From: Ruminococcus sp.
Lineage (GTDB): Bacteria; Bacillota; Clostridia; Oscillospirales; Acutalibacteraceae
Length of the DNA stretch: 64,000 nucleotides
Direction of reading: 5' to 3'
NCBI GenBank assembly: GCA_022510945.1
Contig: JAFLSK010000001.1
Coordinates: 62,001 to 126,000 of the forward strand
How positions within the stretch are numbered: position 1 is the first letter of the stretch; every line of letters begins with the position of its first letter. This document shows, one piece after another, positions 34,437 through 42,659 of the stretch. The position numbers were made by a program, and so were the translations under genes. Under the pieces are notes generated by a model. It did no database searches. It was given only the letters and a program-made list of their open reading frames with translations, and was not told the DNA's origin.

Positions 34437-36752
34437 ATGATAAACGATAGGATTATTAGTCTTAGCCTTTCTGATTCCGAGGTAAAAGAAAGAATCGAAA
34501 AAGGACTTGTCAACAAAAACTCACAATCAAAATCTAAATCAATCAAGCGCATAATTTTTGATAATACGGTAACGCTCTTTAACTTACTTAATTTGTTTTT
34601 GATGTTACTGCTGCTCATCGTAGGTTCGTACAAGAATATGTTGTTTATGGGCGTTGTTCTGTGCAATACTATTGTCGGTATTATTCAGGAAATTCGCTCC
34701 AAGCGCGCCGTCGATAAACTTTCTATTGTAGTTTCGAGTAACGTTGATGTCGTAAGGAGTGGAGAGATAGAAAGTATTTCAATTGATGATATTGTTCTTG
34801 ATGATATTATCATCCTGCGTTCGGGCGTGCAGATTCCCTGCGATTGCGAAATCGTAGACGGCTTTTGCTACGCTAATGAAAGCTTGCTTACCGGCGAAAG
34901 TGATCAGATAGAGAAAAACATAGGCGATAGCCTTATGTCGGGCAGTTTCGTTTCGTCGGGAGAAGTGTATGCAAGGGTTTTACATATAGGGAAAGATAAC
35001 TACGCGACAAAGCTCCACCGTGAGGCTTCTTATACCAAAAAAATTAACTCCGAGATTATGAACACCCTCGGCAAGATAATTACATTTTGTTCCGTTGCGA
35101 TTTTCCCGATGGGTATTGCGTTGTTTATAAACCAACATTATTTTAATCACATAAGTGTAAATGACGCGATTGTCAGCACAGTTGCCGCGCTTATCGGAAT
35201 GATTCCCGAGGGTTTGATTCTGCTTACGAGTACAGTTCTTGCTGTTTCTGTGGTTAGGCTTGCACGCCGTAATGTGCTTGTGCAGCAGCTTTTTTGTATC
35301 GAAACGCTCGCGCGCGTTGACGTTCTCTGTCTTGATAAAACGGGAACGATTACAACAGGCGAACTTGAGGTTGTCGATATTGACTATCTCGATAGTGACA
35401 GCGCTTATGTAGATAAGGTGCTCAAGTCCTTAGCCGAGAGCTCAATGGATAAAAATTCTACTATCACCGCAATTGATAGGTACATAAATTGCAAAACTAT
35501 GAAAGCTTTTCAGGTGATTCCTTTTTCATCTGAGAAGAAATGGTCGGGAGCAGTGCTTGATGACGGCAAAGCTTATGTCCTCGGTGCAGCTGAATGTATT
35601 TTTGATAATTCTCAAAAAGAATTATTTGATATTATTAATGAAATTCCCGATATATTCAGAGTAGTTACCCTTGCGGTAAGCGATACGGAGTTTACGGACA
35701 AAGACACCTTACCCGAAAATCTAAAGCCAATAGCACTCATTAAAATAAAGGACCAAATCAGAGACAACGCCGCTGAAACGATTAACTTCTTTAAGGAACA
35801 GGGCGTTAGGCTCAAGGTTATTTCGGGCGATAATAACAAAACCGTTCAGCAGATTGCAACTGCTGTCGGTATTCCCGATACCGATAAATCTGTCGACGCG
35901 ACCACTCTCGATACCGAAGAAAAGATTAAGAACGCTATTGAAAGAAATACTGTTTTCGGCAGAGTTACGCCTCAACAAAAACGCTGTTTTGTTCAAGCTC
36001 TCAAGGAAAACGGTCATACCGTCGCAATGACAGGTGACGGAGTAAACGATGTCCTCGCGCTCAAGGAGGCTGATTGCAGCATAGCAATCGCTTCGGGCTC
36101 TGATGCCGCGAAGAATATATCTCAGCTTGTTCTTATAGATAACGATTTCGGCTCTATGCCGAAGGTAGTGGCAGAGGGTAGACGTTCCATAAATAATATT
36201 CAGCGCAGTGCGTCCTTGTTTATTGTTAAGACTCTATACTCGATTATTCTTGCTTTCGCATTCATATTTGTGGATATTAATTATCCATTCCAACCTCTAC
36301 AACTTTCGCTTATAAGTGCGTTCACTATAGGCCTTCCGTCCTTCGTCCTCGCTTTGCAACCGAACAAAAACAGAATTCAGGGTAAGTTTATCAAAAACGT
36401 TATACTCCGTGCGTGGAGCGCGGCGTTTATGGATGTTTTGAATATATTAACCCTCGTGTTCTTTATGGATAACCTCAGCTACGAGGAGTTCTCGACAATG
36501 GCTGTAATCCTCACCGCGCTTGTCGGCGTGATGATGGTAATACGATTGTCAATTCCGATAAATGTGCTCAGGGGTGCGCTGATTGCCGTTGTGATAAGCG
36601 GCATTGTAATCGGTGTTCTTGTATTTGGAGAATTGTTTAATATCGTTTTGTTGTCGCCGTTTTCGTTGACAATACTTGCGGTACTGTCAGCTATATCAAT
36701 TATTGTATACAATATTTTATATACAATAAGCAGCAGATTTATCAAGTCATAA
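34437..36752 (+). CDS. Cation-transporting P-type ATPase, CtpE-like
   Basis: A 771-residue P-type ATPase of the E1-E2 class. Motifs: TGES in the actuator loop (LLTGESDQ), the membrane motif PEGLILL, the phosphorylation site CLDKTGTITTG, ISGDNNKTVQ, and GDGVNDVLALKEADCSIA. There is no CPC motif or heavy-metal domain, so it is not a copper pump; the sequence around PEGL and FCIETLARVDVL resembles mycobacterial CtpE, reported as a calcium transporter. The metal specificity here is not proven. ATG 34437 follows GAGGTAGCT. It diverges from spoIVB and is followed after 11 bases by a small membrane gene. Confidence 0.85.
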   Translation: MINDRIISLSLSDSEVKERIEKGLVNKNSQSKSKSIKRIIFDNTVTLFNLLNLFLMLLLLIVGSYKNMLFMGVVLCNTIVGIIQEIRSKRAVDKLSIVVSSNVDVVRSGEIESISIDDIVLDDIIILRSGVQIPCDCEIVDGFCYANESLLTGESDQIEKNIGDSLMSGSFVSSGEVYARVLHIGKDNYATKLHREASYTKKINSEIMNTLGKIITFCSVAIFPMGIALFINQHYFNHISVNDAIVSTVAALIGMIPEGLILLTSTVLAVSVVRLARRNVLVQQLFCIETLARVDVLCLDKTGTITTGELEVVDIDYLDSDSAYVDKVLKSLAESSMDKNSTITAIDRYINCKTMKAFQVIPFSSEKKWSGAVLDDGKAYVLGAAECIFDNSQKELFDIINEIPDIFRVVTLAVSDTEFTDKDTLPENLKPIALIKIKDQIRDNAAETINFFKEQGVRLKVISGDNNKTVQQIATAVGIPDTDKSVDATTLDTEEKIKNAIERNTVFGRVTPQQKRCFVQALKENGHTVAMTGDGVNDVLALKEADCSIAIASGSDAAKNISQLVLIDNDFGSMPKVVAEGRRSINNIQRSASLFIVKTLYSIILAFAFIFVDINYPFQPLQLSLISAFTIGLPSFVLALQPNKNRIQGKFIKNVILRAWSAAFMDVLNILTLVFFMDNLSYEEFSTMAVILTALVGVMMVIRLSIPINVLRGALIAVVISGIVIGVLVFGELFNIVLLSPFSLTILAVLSAISIIVYNILYTISSRFIKS

Positions 36753-36763
36753 GGAGATTTATA

Positions 36764-37180
36764 ATGGTATTTAATCTAAAAACAGATAACGCTAAGGAAA
36801 TAATTCAAAATGATGTTGATAAGAAATATTTGAAAAGCGGCTGCAGACTTGGCGGAAGTGTGAGCGGCGATAAGCTGCATTTATACATAGAGGACGACTT
36901 TGGAAAACACTCAAGCTTTATGTCACAGTGCTTTTACGGAAAATTCGAAGACGGGAAGATAAACGGCGTTTTCAGAGTAGCAAACTATGTTTTAATATTA
37001 TTAATTATATTATTTTTAGTCGCTGTCGAAAGTATAGTTATGGCGGGTATAAACAGTTCTTTAAGCTCAGTTTACGCTCCTGTTGTTATTATATTAGCGG
37101 AAATACTGTATCTTTTTGCACTGAAAAGGATATCAAGTGAGAATAACAGATTAATTTGTGAATATTTATCAAATTTATAA
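36764..37180 (+). CDS. Small two-helix membrane protein downstream of the P-type ATPase
   Basis: Not recognised. The 138-residue product has a soluble N-terminal part (about 1-68, mixed charged residues and KSGCRLGGSVSGDKLHLYI) followed by two hydrophobic segments (about 70-94 and 103-123). ATG 36764 follows AAGGAG, 11 bases after the ATPase stop, so the two are almost certainly co-expressed. It may be an accessory subunit of the pump, but nothing in the sequence demonstrates this. Confidence 0.6.
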   Translation: MVFNLKTDNAKEIIQNDVDKKYLKSGCRLGGSVSGDKLHLYIEDDFGKHSSFMSQCFYGKFEDGKINGVFRVANYVLILLIILFLVAVESIVMAGINSSLSSVYAPVVIILAEILYLFALKRISSENNRLICEYLSNL

Positions 37181-37203
37181 GAGGTTGGCGTTGCCAACCT
37201 CTT
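37179..37203 (+). terminator. Terminator hairpin after the ATPase unit
   Basis: AAGAGGTTGGC-gtt-GCCAACCTCTT with a weak GTTATAT tail. The second arm overlaps the candidate cca -35. Confidence 0.7.
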
Positions 37204-37220
37204 GTTATATGTGCTATAAT
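37191..37220 (+). promoter_or_regulatory. Candidate promoter for cca
   Basis: TTGCCA (37191-37196), 18 bases, TATAAT (37215-37220), 28 bases before the cca start. Its -35 lies inside the preceding terminator stem. Confidence 0.45.
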
Positions 37221-37248
37221 TATTCTATATTTTATGTCGGAGAGGTCT

Positions 37249-38592
37249 ATGAAATTCAATATCCCGAAAAATGTCAGATATATAATTGATAAGCTTGAAA
37301 AAAATGGCTACGAAGCATTCGTAGTCGGCGGTTGCGTGCGCGACAGTATGCTTGGTATCGAGCCTAAGGATTGGGATATAACGACCTCAGCAAAACCCGA
37401 GGAGATAAAAAATTGCTTTGACGGTTATCAGCTTATTAGCATTGGGGAACAGCACGGTACAGTAGGAGTTATAATTAACAACGAAAATTATGAAATTACT
37501 ACCTACAGGATTGACGGCGACTATTCTGACAATCGTCACCCAGAGGAGGTAACCTTTACCGATAATATTGAACTCGACCTCTCGAGGCGAGACTTCACTG
37601 TCAACGCTATGGCGTATAATGATAAAAGAGGTCTCGTTGACCCCTTTAACGGCGCGACGGACGTGAAGTATAAGGCGCTCAGGTGTGTGGGCGATGCTGA
37701 TACAAGGTTTTCAGAGGACGCTTTGAGAATACTTCGAGCCCTCAGATTTGCGTCAGTGTATAATTTCAGCATAGAGAACAAGACATCCGCTTCGATACTT
37801 AAAAACAGGGCTGGGCTTAGTAAAATTGCGTTTGAGAGGATTTCAACTGAATTTACAAAATTTTTATGCGGAGATAACGTAAACTTTCTTCTCAGAAGAT
37901 ACAAGGACGTAATTGCAGTTTTTCTCCCCGAGATTGTAGCCACATTCGGTTGCGAACAAAACACACCTCACCACAATCGTACGGTGTGGAAACACACCAC
38001 GGCCGCTGTTGCCGCAATTGAACCTGATCCGCTTTTGAGGACAGTTATGCTATTGCACGATATTGGCAAACCTCTTGCACGCAGGACGGATAGCAAAGGC
38101 CGTGACCATTTTAAAGGTCATAATCATTTCAGCGCGGTACTTGCTAAAAATTTGCTCGAAAGATTGAAACTGCCGACAAAGTTTATTGATGATGCGATTA
38201 CTCTTATTGAGTATCACGACGTGAGATTTACTGATAACAAAAAGCAGATAAAACACGTCCTTAACAGCATTGGAGAGAATAGTTTCAGAAATCTTATAAA
38301 GATTCAGTATGCTGATATTGCCGCTCAAACCCGATATAAGAGGGAGATAAAGCTATATAATATGAAGCTTTGCGAAAAATCCTTTGAAGAGATTGTTCAA
38401 AACAACGAATGTTATAGCCTTAAAGACCTTAATATAAACGGTTCAGACCTTATTCATCTTGGTATAACCGACGGAAAAAAAATCGGCCACATTTTACAAT
38501 TATTGCTCGATAGCGTTATTGAAGAGGAAATAGCCAATGAATCTGTTATACTTAGAAAAAGAGCATTGGAGATATACAATACCGAAAAATAG
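37249..38592 (+). CDS. cca: CCA tRNA nucleotidyltransferase with HD domain
   Basis: Adds or repairs the 3' CCA of tRNAs. The 447-residue protein has the class II nucleotidyltransferase head with VGGCVRDSMLGIEPKDWDI (catalytic DxD in KDWDI), RRDFTVNAMAY and RFSEDALRILRALRFA, then an HD domain (LLHDIGKPLA, about residue 265). ATG 37249 is preceded by GGAGAGG; ATG 37234 is in frame but has no ribosome binding site. Since tRNA-Leu here encodes its CCA, repair may be the main function, or an A-adding activity paired with another enzyme. Confidence 0.92.
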   Translation: MKFNIPKNVRYIIDKLEKNGYEAFVVGGCVRDSMLGIEPKDWDITTSAKPEEIKNCFDGYQLISIGEQHGTVGVIINNENYEITTYRIDGDYSDNRHPEEVTFTDNIELDLSRRDFTVNAMAYNDKRGLVDPFNGATDVKYKALRCVGDADTRFSEDALRILRALRFASVYNFSIENKTSASILKNRAGLSKIAFERISTEFTKFLCGDNVNFLLRRYKDVIAVFLPEIVATFGCEQNTPHHNRTVWKHTTAAVAAIEPDPLLRTVMLLHDIGKPLARRTDSKGRDHFKGHNHFSAVLAKNLLERLKLPTKFIDDAITLIEYHDVRFTDNKKQIKHVLNSIGENSFRNLIKIQYADIAAQTRYKREIKLYNMKLCEKSFEEIVQNNECYSLKDLNINGSDLIHLGITDGKKIGHILQLLLDSVIEEEIANESVILRKRALEIYNTEK

Positions 38593-38594
38593 AA

Positions 38595-38624
38595 AATGCC
38601 GACAAGCTGTTACTTGTCGGCATT
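38595..38624 (-). terminator. Terminator overlapping the end of tadA
   Basis: AATGCCGACAAG-ctgtta-CTTGTCGGCATT; the stem contains the last codons and stop of tadA, and the minus strand continues in TTCTATTTTT. It also lies just after cca and may stop that transcript. Confidence 0.75.
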
Positions 38625-39062
38625 ACGCATTTCTTTAAAAAATTTTTTTATCATAGCGCTGCATTCTTCCTCAAGTATACCGCCTGTAAATTCCGGACGG
38701 TAATTGTTTAGCATATTCAGTACGTTTAAGTCTGAGCCGCATGCTCCGTTTTTTACGTCATACGCACCGAAGTAAACCTTGGGGATTCTTGCGTTCACTA
38801 TAGCGCCTGCGCACATAGGACACGGCTCAAGCGTGACGTATAGCTCACATTCCCATAATCTCCAACCGCCGAGCTTCTCGCATGCTTTGTATATCGCCTC
38901 GGTTTCAGCGTGGAATAGCGCGTTTTTTCCGGTCTCGCGCCTGTTGTATGCAGCGGAAACAACCTCGCCGTTTTTTACAACAACGGCGCCGATAGGAACT
39001 TCTTTCAGCCTATATGCAATTTCCGCTTGCTCGAGGGCAAGTTTCATAAATTTTTCGTTCAT
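38610..39062 (-). CDS. tadA: tRNA-specific adenosine-34 deaminase
   Basis: Converts A34 to inosine in tRNA-Arg(ACG). The 150-residue protein has the zinc/catalytic motif HAETEAI (near residue 52) and PCPMCAGAI (near 82), the TadA form, with PIGAVVVKNGEVV before it. ATG 39062 overlaps the stop of the CPBP gene by four bases (ATGA), so the pair is translationally coupled. Distinct from the dCMP deaminase at 844. Confidence 0.93.
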   Translation of the reverse strand: MNEKFMKLALEQAEIAYRLKEVPIGAVVVKNGEVVSAAYNRRETGKNALFHAETEAIYKACEKLGGWRLWECELYVTLEPCPMCAGAIVNARIPKVYFGAYDVKNGACGSDLNVLNMLNNYRPEFTGGILEEECSAMIKKFFKEMRNADK

Positions 39063-39985
39063 AATGTGTAATTAACAGTCCTTATAATCAAAAATATACC
39101 TGTAAATATAATTCCGACTGAGCTAAAACATACACCCATACATTCCCTGAATTTATATTTACTCAGATTTGTTTTAAATAAATCTTTGTTGCTACTGAGA
39201 ATAAACGCGGATAAAACACCGCCTAAAACTACAACAAAAAGGAGTATAAAGTATATTGTGTTATTTATATCTGTAGGAACTTCGTAATACTTCGCCGCGT
39301 CTAAGTAAACGCTCAATAGATTTATAAAGAAATGAGATATAATCGACGGTAGCAGGGAGTTGGTCTTAACTACGCTGAACGCCATCGCGAGTCCGCCCAC
39401 AAACGCAAAGGGTATCTGGACGATGTTTCCGTGAAGCATTGCAAAAAGGATTGTCGTAACAAGAATCGCAAATGTAGTTCCGTAAGGCAGAAGTTTATGT
39501 AATATAATACCCCTGAACATAAACTCTTCTACGAGCGCGGGTACAACTGCTACGCTTATAATTTGCAGCAGAACAGAAAAACCGTCACCTGAATCAATAT
39601 CCACAAACGACTTACTTGATATTCCTATAAACGAAAGGTTATCAAGCAAAATGTCTGTCATATAGCTTGATATAAACGATACTGTCAGCGTAATCAGTAC
39701 AAAACAACACAGCAGTTTCGGTTTTACACGAGATACAGGGACAAGCTTTGACATATCGGATGATGAAAGTTTACAGTATATAGCTCCTACTATAAACAGA
39801 CTTACGATTGAGTCGATACAGCTTATTATCGGCTCGAGCGTTGCGCTGAGAGGATTGATACGAAAAATTCCCGATATGATGCTCATTGAATACGGTATTA
39901 TATGCAGAAGAACGGCAGATGCGAACACCATAAATCCGATACTGCTGCAGGTTTTTCGGAGAGAAATTTTGTCATTATAATTCAT
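39059..39985 (-). CDS. CPBP family intramembrane metalloprotease
   Basis: A 308-residue protein with about eight membrane segments. The CPBP/Abi motifs are present in order: VEEFMFRGII (EExxxR), FAMLHGN and SHFFINLLS, whose Glu and His residues bind the metal. Relatives process prenylated proteins in eukaryotes and act in peptide maturation or immunity in bacteria; no substrate gene is seen nearby. The start follows GGAAGTGATTA. It leads a two-gene unit with tadA. Confidence 0.88.
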   Translation of the reverse strand: MNYNDKISLRKTCSSIGFMVFASAVLLHIIPYSMSIISGIFRINPLSATLEPIISCIDSIVSLFIVGAIYCKLSSSDMSKLVPVSRVKPKLLCCFVLITLTVSFISSYMTDILLDNLSFIGISSKSFVDIDSGDGFSVLLQIISVAVVPALVEEFMFRGIILHKLLPYGTTFAILVTTILFAMLHGNIVQIPFAFVGGLAMAFSVVKTNSLLPSIISHFFINLLSVYLDAAKYYEVPTDINNTIYFILLFVVVLGGVLSAFILSSNKDLFKTNLSKYKFRECMGVCFSSVGIIFTGIFLIIRTVNYTL

Positions 39986-40073
39986 TTAATCACTTCCAAC
40001 CCGATTTTATCATAAAGTAATTGTTAATGCAACTTAAAGCACGTTCATAAATGTTACATTCTTTTTACAAAAA

Positions 40074-40102
40074 TTGACAGCGTTAATATTAAAGTTTATA
40101 CT
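40074..40102 (+). promoter_or_regulatory. Distal promoter for the pentitol cluster
   Basis: TTGACA (40074-40079), exactly 17 bases, TATACT (40097-40102), about 100 bases upstream of the first gene of the cluster. Confidence 0.65.
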
Positions 40103-40147
40103 TAATATATAATTAGTGTAAATAATAAAGGGGTAGTGTGCCCTAAA

Positions 40148-40176
40148 TTGACTTTGCGCAGTAATTATGTTAAAAT
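40148..40176 (+). promoter_or_regulatory. Proximal promoter for the pentitol cluster
   Basis: TTGACT (40148-40153), exactly 17 bases, TAAAAT (40171-40176), 28 bases before the cytidylyltransferase ATG. Together with 40074-40102 it forms a tandem promoter. Confidence 0.65.
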
Positions 40177-40204
40177 ACATTAATATTATCCACCGGAGGT
40201 GTGT

Positions 40205-40897
40205 ATGAATACTGCTGTTATCCTTGCAGGCGGCGTAGGTTCGCGTATGGGAGTAGATCGTCCCAAACAGTACCTTGTTGTTAACGAAAAACCTATCATT
40301 GTGTACTGTCTTGAAATATTCCAGAAGCACAAAAACATAGATAAAGTAGTTATTGTTGTTAGTGATGAGTGGAAGTCTTACGTTGAGGAAAACGTAAACA
40401 AGTACGGTATCGGTAAGGTTTGTGGTTACGCTCCAGCCGGCAGAACTCGCCAACATTCCATATATAACGGCTTGCTCTGTGTCGAGAATAATGCTCCCGA
40501 TACGAAGGTTTGTATAATCCACGACGCGGCGCGTCCGCTTGTGTCGGACAAGATTATAGACGATTGTATCACTGGTGCAGTTGAGGACGACGGCGCTATG
40601 CCGGTTATCTCGGTTAAGGATACTATTTATCAGAGTGCAGACGGAAAAAATATTGATAACCTGCTCAAGAGGTCCGAACTCTTTGCAGGACAGGCTCCCG
40701 AAAGCTTTGATTTCAGAAAATATCTCGATATACATAACTCTGTTAGCGATGAAGAAATTGCGAACACAGCAGGAAGCAGTGAGATTGCATATCGTCACGG
40801 TATGAATATAAGGCTCGTTGAGGGCAGTGAGAGGAATTTCAAAATCACAACAATAGAGGATTTGGAAACATTTGAGACCATAGTCAAAGGCGACTGA
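40205..40897 (+). CDS. CDP-sugar-alcohol cytidylyltransferase of the IspD/TarI family
   Basis: A 230-residue cytidylyltransferase. The CTP-binding start is VILAGGVGSRMGVDRPKQ, where AGG (rather than the PAAG usual in IspD) is typical of TarI ribitol-5-phosphate cytidylyltransferases; HDAARPLVS follows at about residue 107. Adjacent genes for a polyol dehydrogenase, a pentulose-phosphate epimerase and a CDP-polyol phosphotransferase support synthesis of CDP-ribitol or a related CDP-pentitol for a wall polymer. An MEP-pathway IspD role remains possible if no other ispD exists in the genome. ATG 40205 follows GGAGG. Confidence 0.8.
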   Translation: MNTAVILAGGVGSRMGVDRPKQYLVVNEKPIIVYCLEIFQKHKNIDKVVIVVSDEWKSYVEENVNKYGIGKVCGYAPAGRTRQHSIYNGLLCVENNAPDTKVCIIHDAARPLVSDKIIDDCITGAVEDDGAMPVISVKDTIYQSADGKNIDNLLKRSELFAGQAPESFDFRKYLDIHNSVSDEEIANTAGSSEIAYRHGMNIRLVEGSERNFKITTIEDLETFETIVKGD

Positions 40898-40911
40898 TTG
40901 GAGGTTCTATT

Positions 40912-41964
40912 GTGAATACAATGAAAGCGCGCGTTTTGCACGCGGTAGGCGATTTAAGATATGAGGATTATCCGATGCCAACACTTAAGGAGGACGAGGT
41001 TCTTCTTCAGGTGAAGGCTTGCGGTATCTGCGGCTCGGACATTCCGAGAATTTTTGTAAACGGAACTTATCATTTCCCGACTATTCCCGGCCACGAATTT
41101 GCCGGCAAGGTAGTTGCTGCCGCAAGCAAGGAAAACGAGCACCTTATCGGTACTCGTGCAGCGGTTTTTCCGCTCATTCCTTGCAGAAAGTGTACAAGCT
41201 GTAATAAAGGCGTGTTCGAAACCTGTAAGAGTTACGATTATCTCGGCTCGCGCTCGGACGGTGCTTTTGCTGAGTATGTTAGAGTTCCTGTGTGGAATCT
41301 TGTCCCGATTGCTGATAACGTTTCTTACGAAGAGGCGGCTATGGCGGAACCTACCGCGGTTGCTCTTCACGCTTTAAGACGTGCAAACATCGAAATCGGT
41401 GATACTGTAGTTATATACGGTCCGGGTACTATCGGTATGCTCATCGCTCAGTGGGCGAGAGCATGGGGCGCTAAGAAAGTTCTCCTCGTCGGCACCGACC
41501 TTAATAACTATGAATTTATCGAAAGCTTAGGCTTTTATGATTATTTTAATGCTTCAAAGGGCGACCCGATAAAATGGGTTATGGAGCAGACTAACGGAAA
41601 CGGCGCAGATGTCTGTGTTGAGGCTGTAGGTATCGCAGTAACTGCGGGCAATTGTCTTGATAGCTGTGCGTCAGGCGGTAAGGTTGTATTCGTTGGTAAT
41701 CCTCACGGAGATTTCACCTTCCCGCAGGACACATATTGGCAGATTCTCAGAAAGCAGCTTTCAATCTACGGCACATGGAACTCACGCTATGACAATACGC
41801 CTAAGAGCGACTGGAGTATCGTTGTTGACGCTATGGCGTCGGGTGCTGTTAAGGTAGCTCCGCTTATTACTCACAAGTTTACCCTTGAAAATATGGACGA
41901 GGGTCTTGAAATAATGAAAAACAACACTGAATTTTACAGTAAGGTAATGGTCGTAAACGACTGA
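40912..41964 (+). CDS. Zinc-dependent polyol-phosphate dehydrogenase (GatD-like, MDR family)
   Basis: A 350-residue medium-chain dehydrogenase. It has the catalytic zinc site (CGICGSDI, GHEFAG), four structural-zinc cysteines (CRKCTSCNKGVFETC) and the NAD(P) fold VVIYGPGTIGMLIAQWA. Overall it resembles galactitol-1-phosphate or sorbitol dehydrogenases. In this cluster it probably reduces a pentulose 5-phosphate to the pentitol phosphate used by the cytidylyltransferase upstream, the role TarJ has in ribitol teichoic acid synthesis. Start is GTG 40912, seven bases after GGAGG. Confidence 0.82.
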   Translation: MNTMKARVLHAVGDLRYEDYPMPTLKEDEVLLQVKACGICGSDIPRIFVNGTYHFPTIPGHEFAGKVVAAASKENEHLIGTRAAVFPLIPCRKCTSCNKGVFETCKSYDYLGSRSDGAFAEYVRVPVWNLVPIADNVSYEEAAMAEPTAVALHALRRANIEIGDTVVIYGPGTIGMLIAQWARAWGAKKVLLVGTDLNNYEFIESLGFYDYFNASKGDPIKWVMEQTNGNGADVCVEAVGIAVTAGNCLDSCASGGKVVFVGNPHGDFTFPQDTYWQILRKQLSIYGTWNSRYDNTPKSDWSIVVDAMASGAVKVAPLITHKFTLENMDEGLEIMKNNTEFYSKVMVVND

Positions 41965-41980
41965 TTGAGGTAACTGATAT

Positions 41981-42646
41981 ATGAGGGGTTTATTATCGCC
42001 TTCCGTTATGTGTGCTGATTTGTTGCATCTTGCGGACGAAATTGAAAAACTTGATAAACTCGGCGTTGAATATCTTCACATTGATTTTATGGACAATAAG
42101 TTTGTGCCCAATATCACTTTCGATACAAATATGGTCAGAAGCTTCAAAAAACCGATGAGGAATATTAAACGCGACATTCACATTATGGCTTTCGAGCCTC
42201 AGCAGTACTTTGATGCTATGGAAATCGGAGAAGGAGATTTGGTTTCCGTGCATTTTGAGGCTTGTAAGGACGTGCACGCTGTCTTAAATGATATAAAAGG
42301 CAGAGGAGCTGATCCCTGCATTGCTATCAGTCCTGACACGCCCGTTGATACGGTTAAGGATTTTCTTGACGAGGTTAAAGCTGTTCTCCTTATGACGGTT
42401 TATCCCGGATTTGCAGGTCAGCCTATGGCTCCGAAGAGTATGGAGAGACTTTCCGAGTTAAGGAAAATTGTCGACGACTCCTGCAAGGATGTCAAAATTG
42501 AAGTTGACGGACATGTGAGCTGGGATCACTGCGGTGAAATGCGCGAAAGAGGAGCGGATATTTTCGTAGCAGGCTCGTCCTCGGTTTACGGTAAGGATTA
42601 TCCGCTTGATAAGGCGGTTGAAAGATTTTATACCTTGGTAAAATAA
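41981..42646 (+). CDS. Ribulose-phosphate 3-epimerase family protein
   Basis: A 221-residue TIM-barrel epimerase. Catalytic aspartates and metal ligands are in the expected places (HIDFMDNKFVPNIT, then EVDGH), with YPGFAGQ and VAGSSSVYG for phosphate binding. It departs from housekeeping Rpe in several signatures (VMCADL for ILSADF, EVDGH for EVDGG), and resembles epimerases embedded in polysaccharide clusters. It likely provides ribulose- or xylulose-type 5-phosphate for the neighbouring dehydrogenase. A generic pentose phosphate pathway role is the alternative. Confidence 0.82.
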   Translation: MRGLLSPSVMCADLLHLADEIEKLDKLGVEYLHIDFMDNKFVPNITFDTNMVRSFKKPMRNIKRDIHIMAFEPQQYFDAMEIGEGDLVSVHFEACKDVHAVLNDIKGRGADPCIAISPDTPVDTVKDFLDEVKAVLLMTVYPGFAGQPMAPKSMERLSELRKIVDDSCKDVKIEVDGHVSWDHCGEMRERGADIFVAGSSSVYGKDYPLDKAVERFYTLVK

Positions 42647-42659
42647 TGGGGGATAAGGA

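Noticed and set aside
40034-40798. Long open frame (254 codons) on the minus strand opposite the cytidylyltransferase gene
   Set aside because: It mirrors the coding strand's codon structure, has no family motif or ribosome binding site, and overlaps a well-supported gene almost fully.
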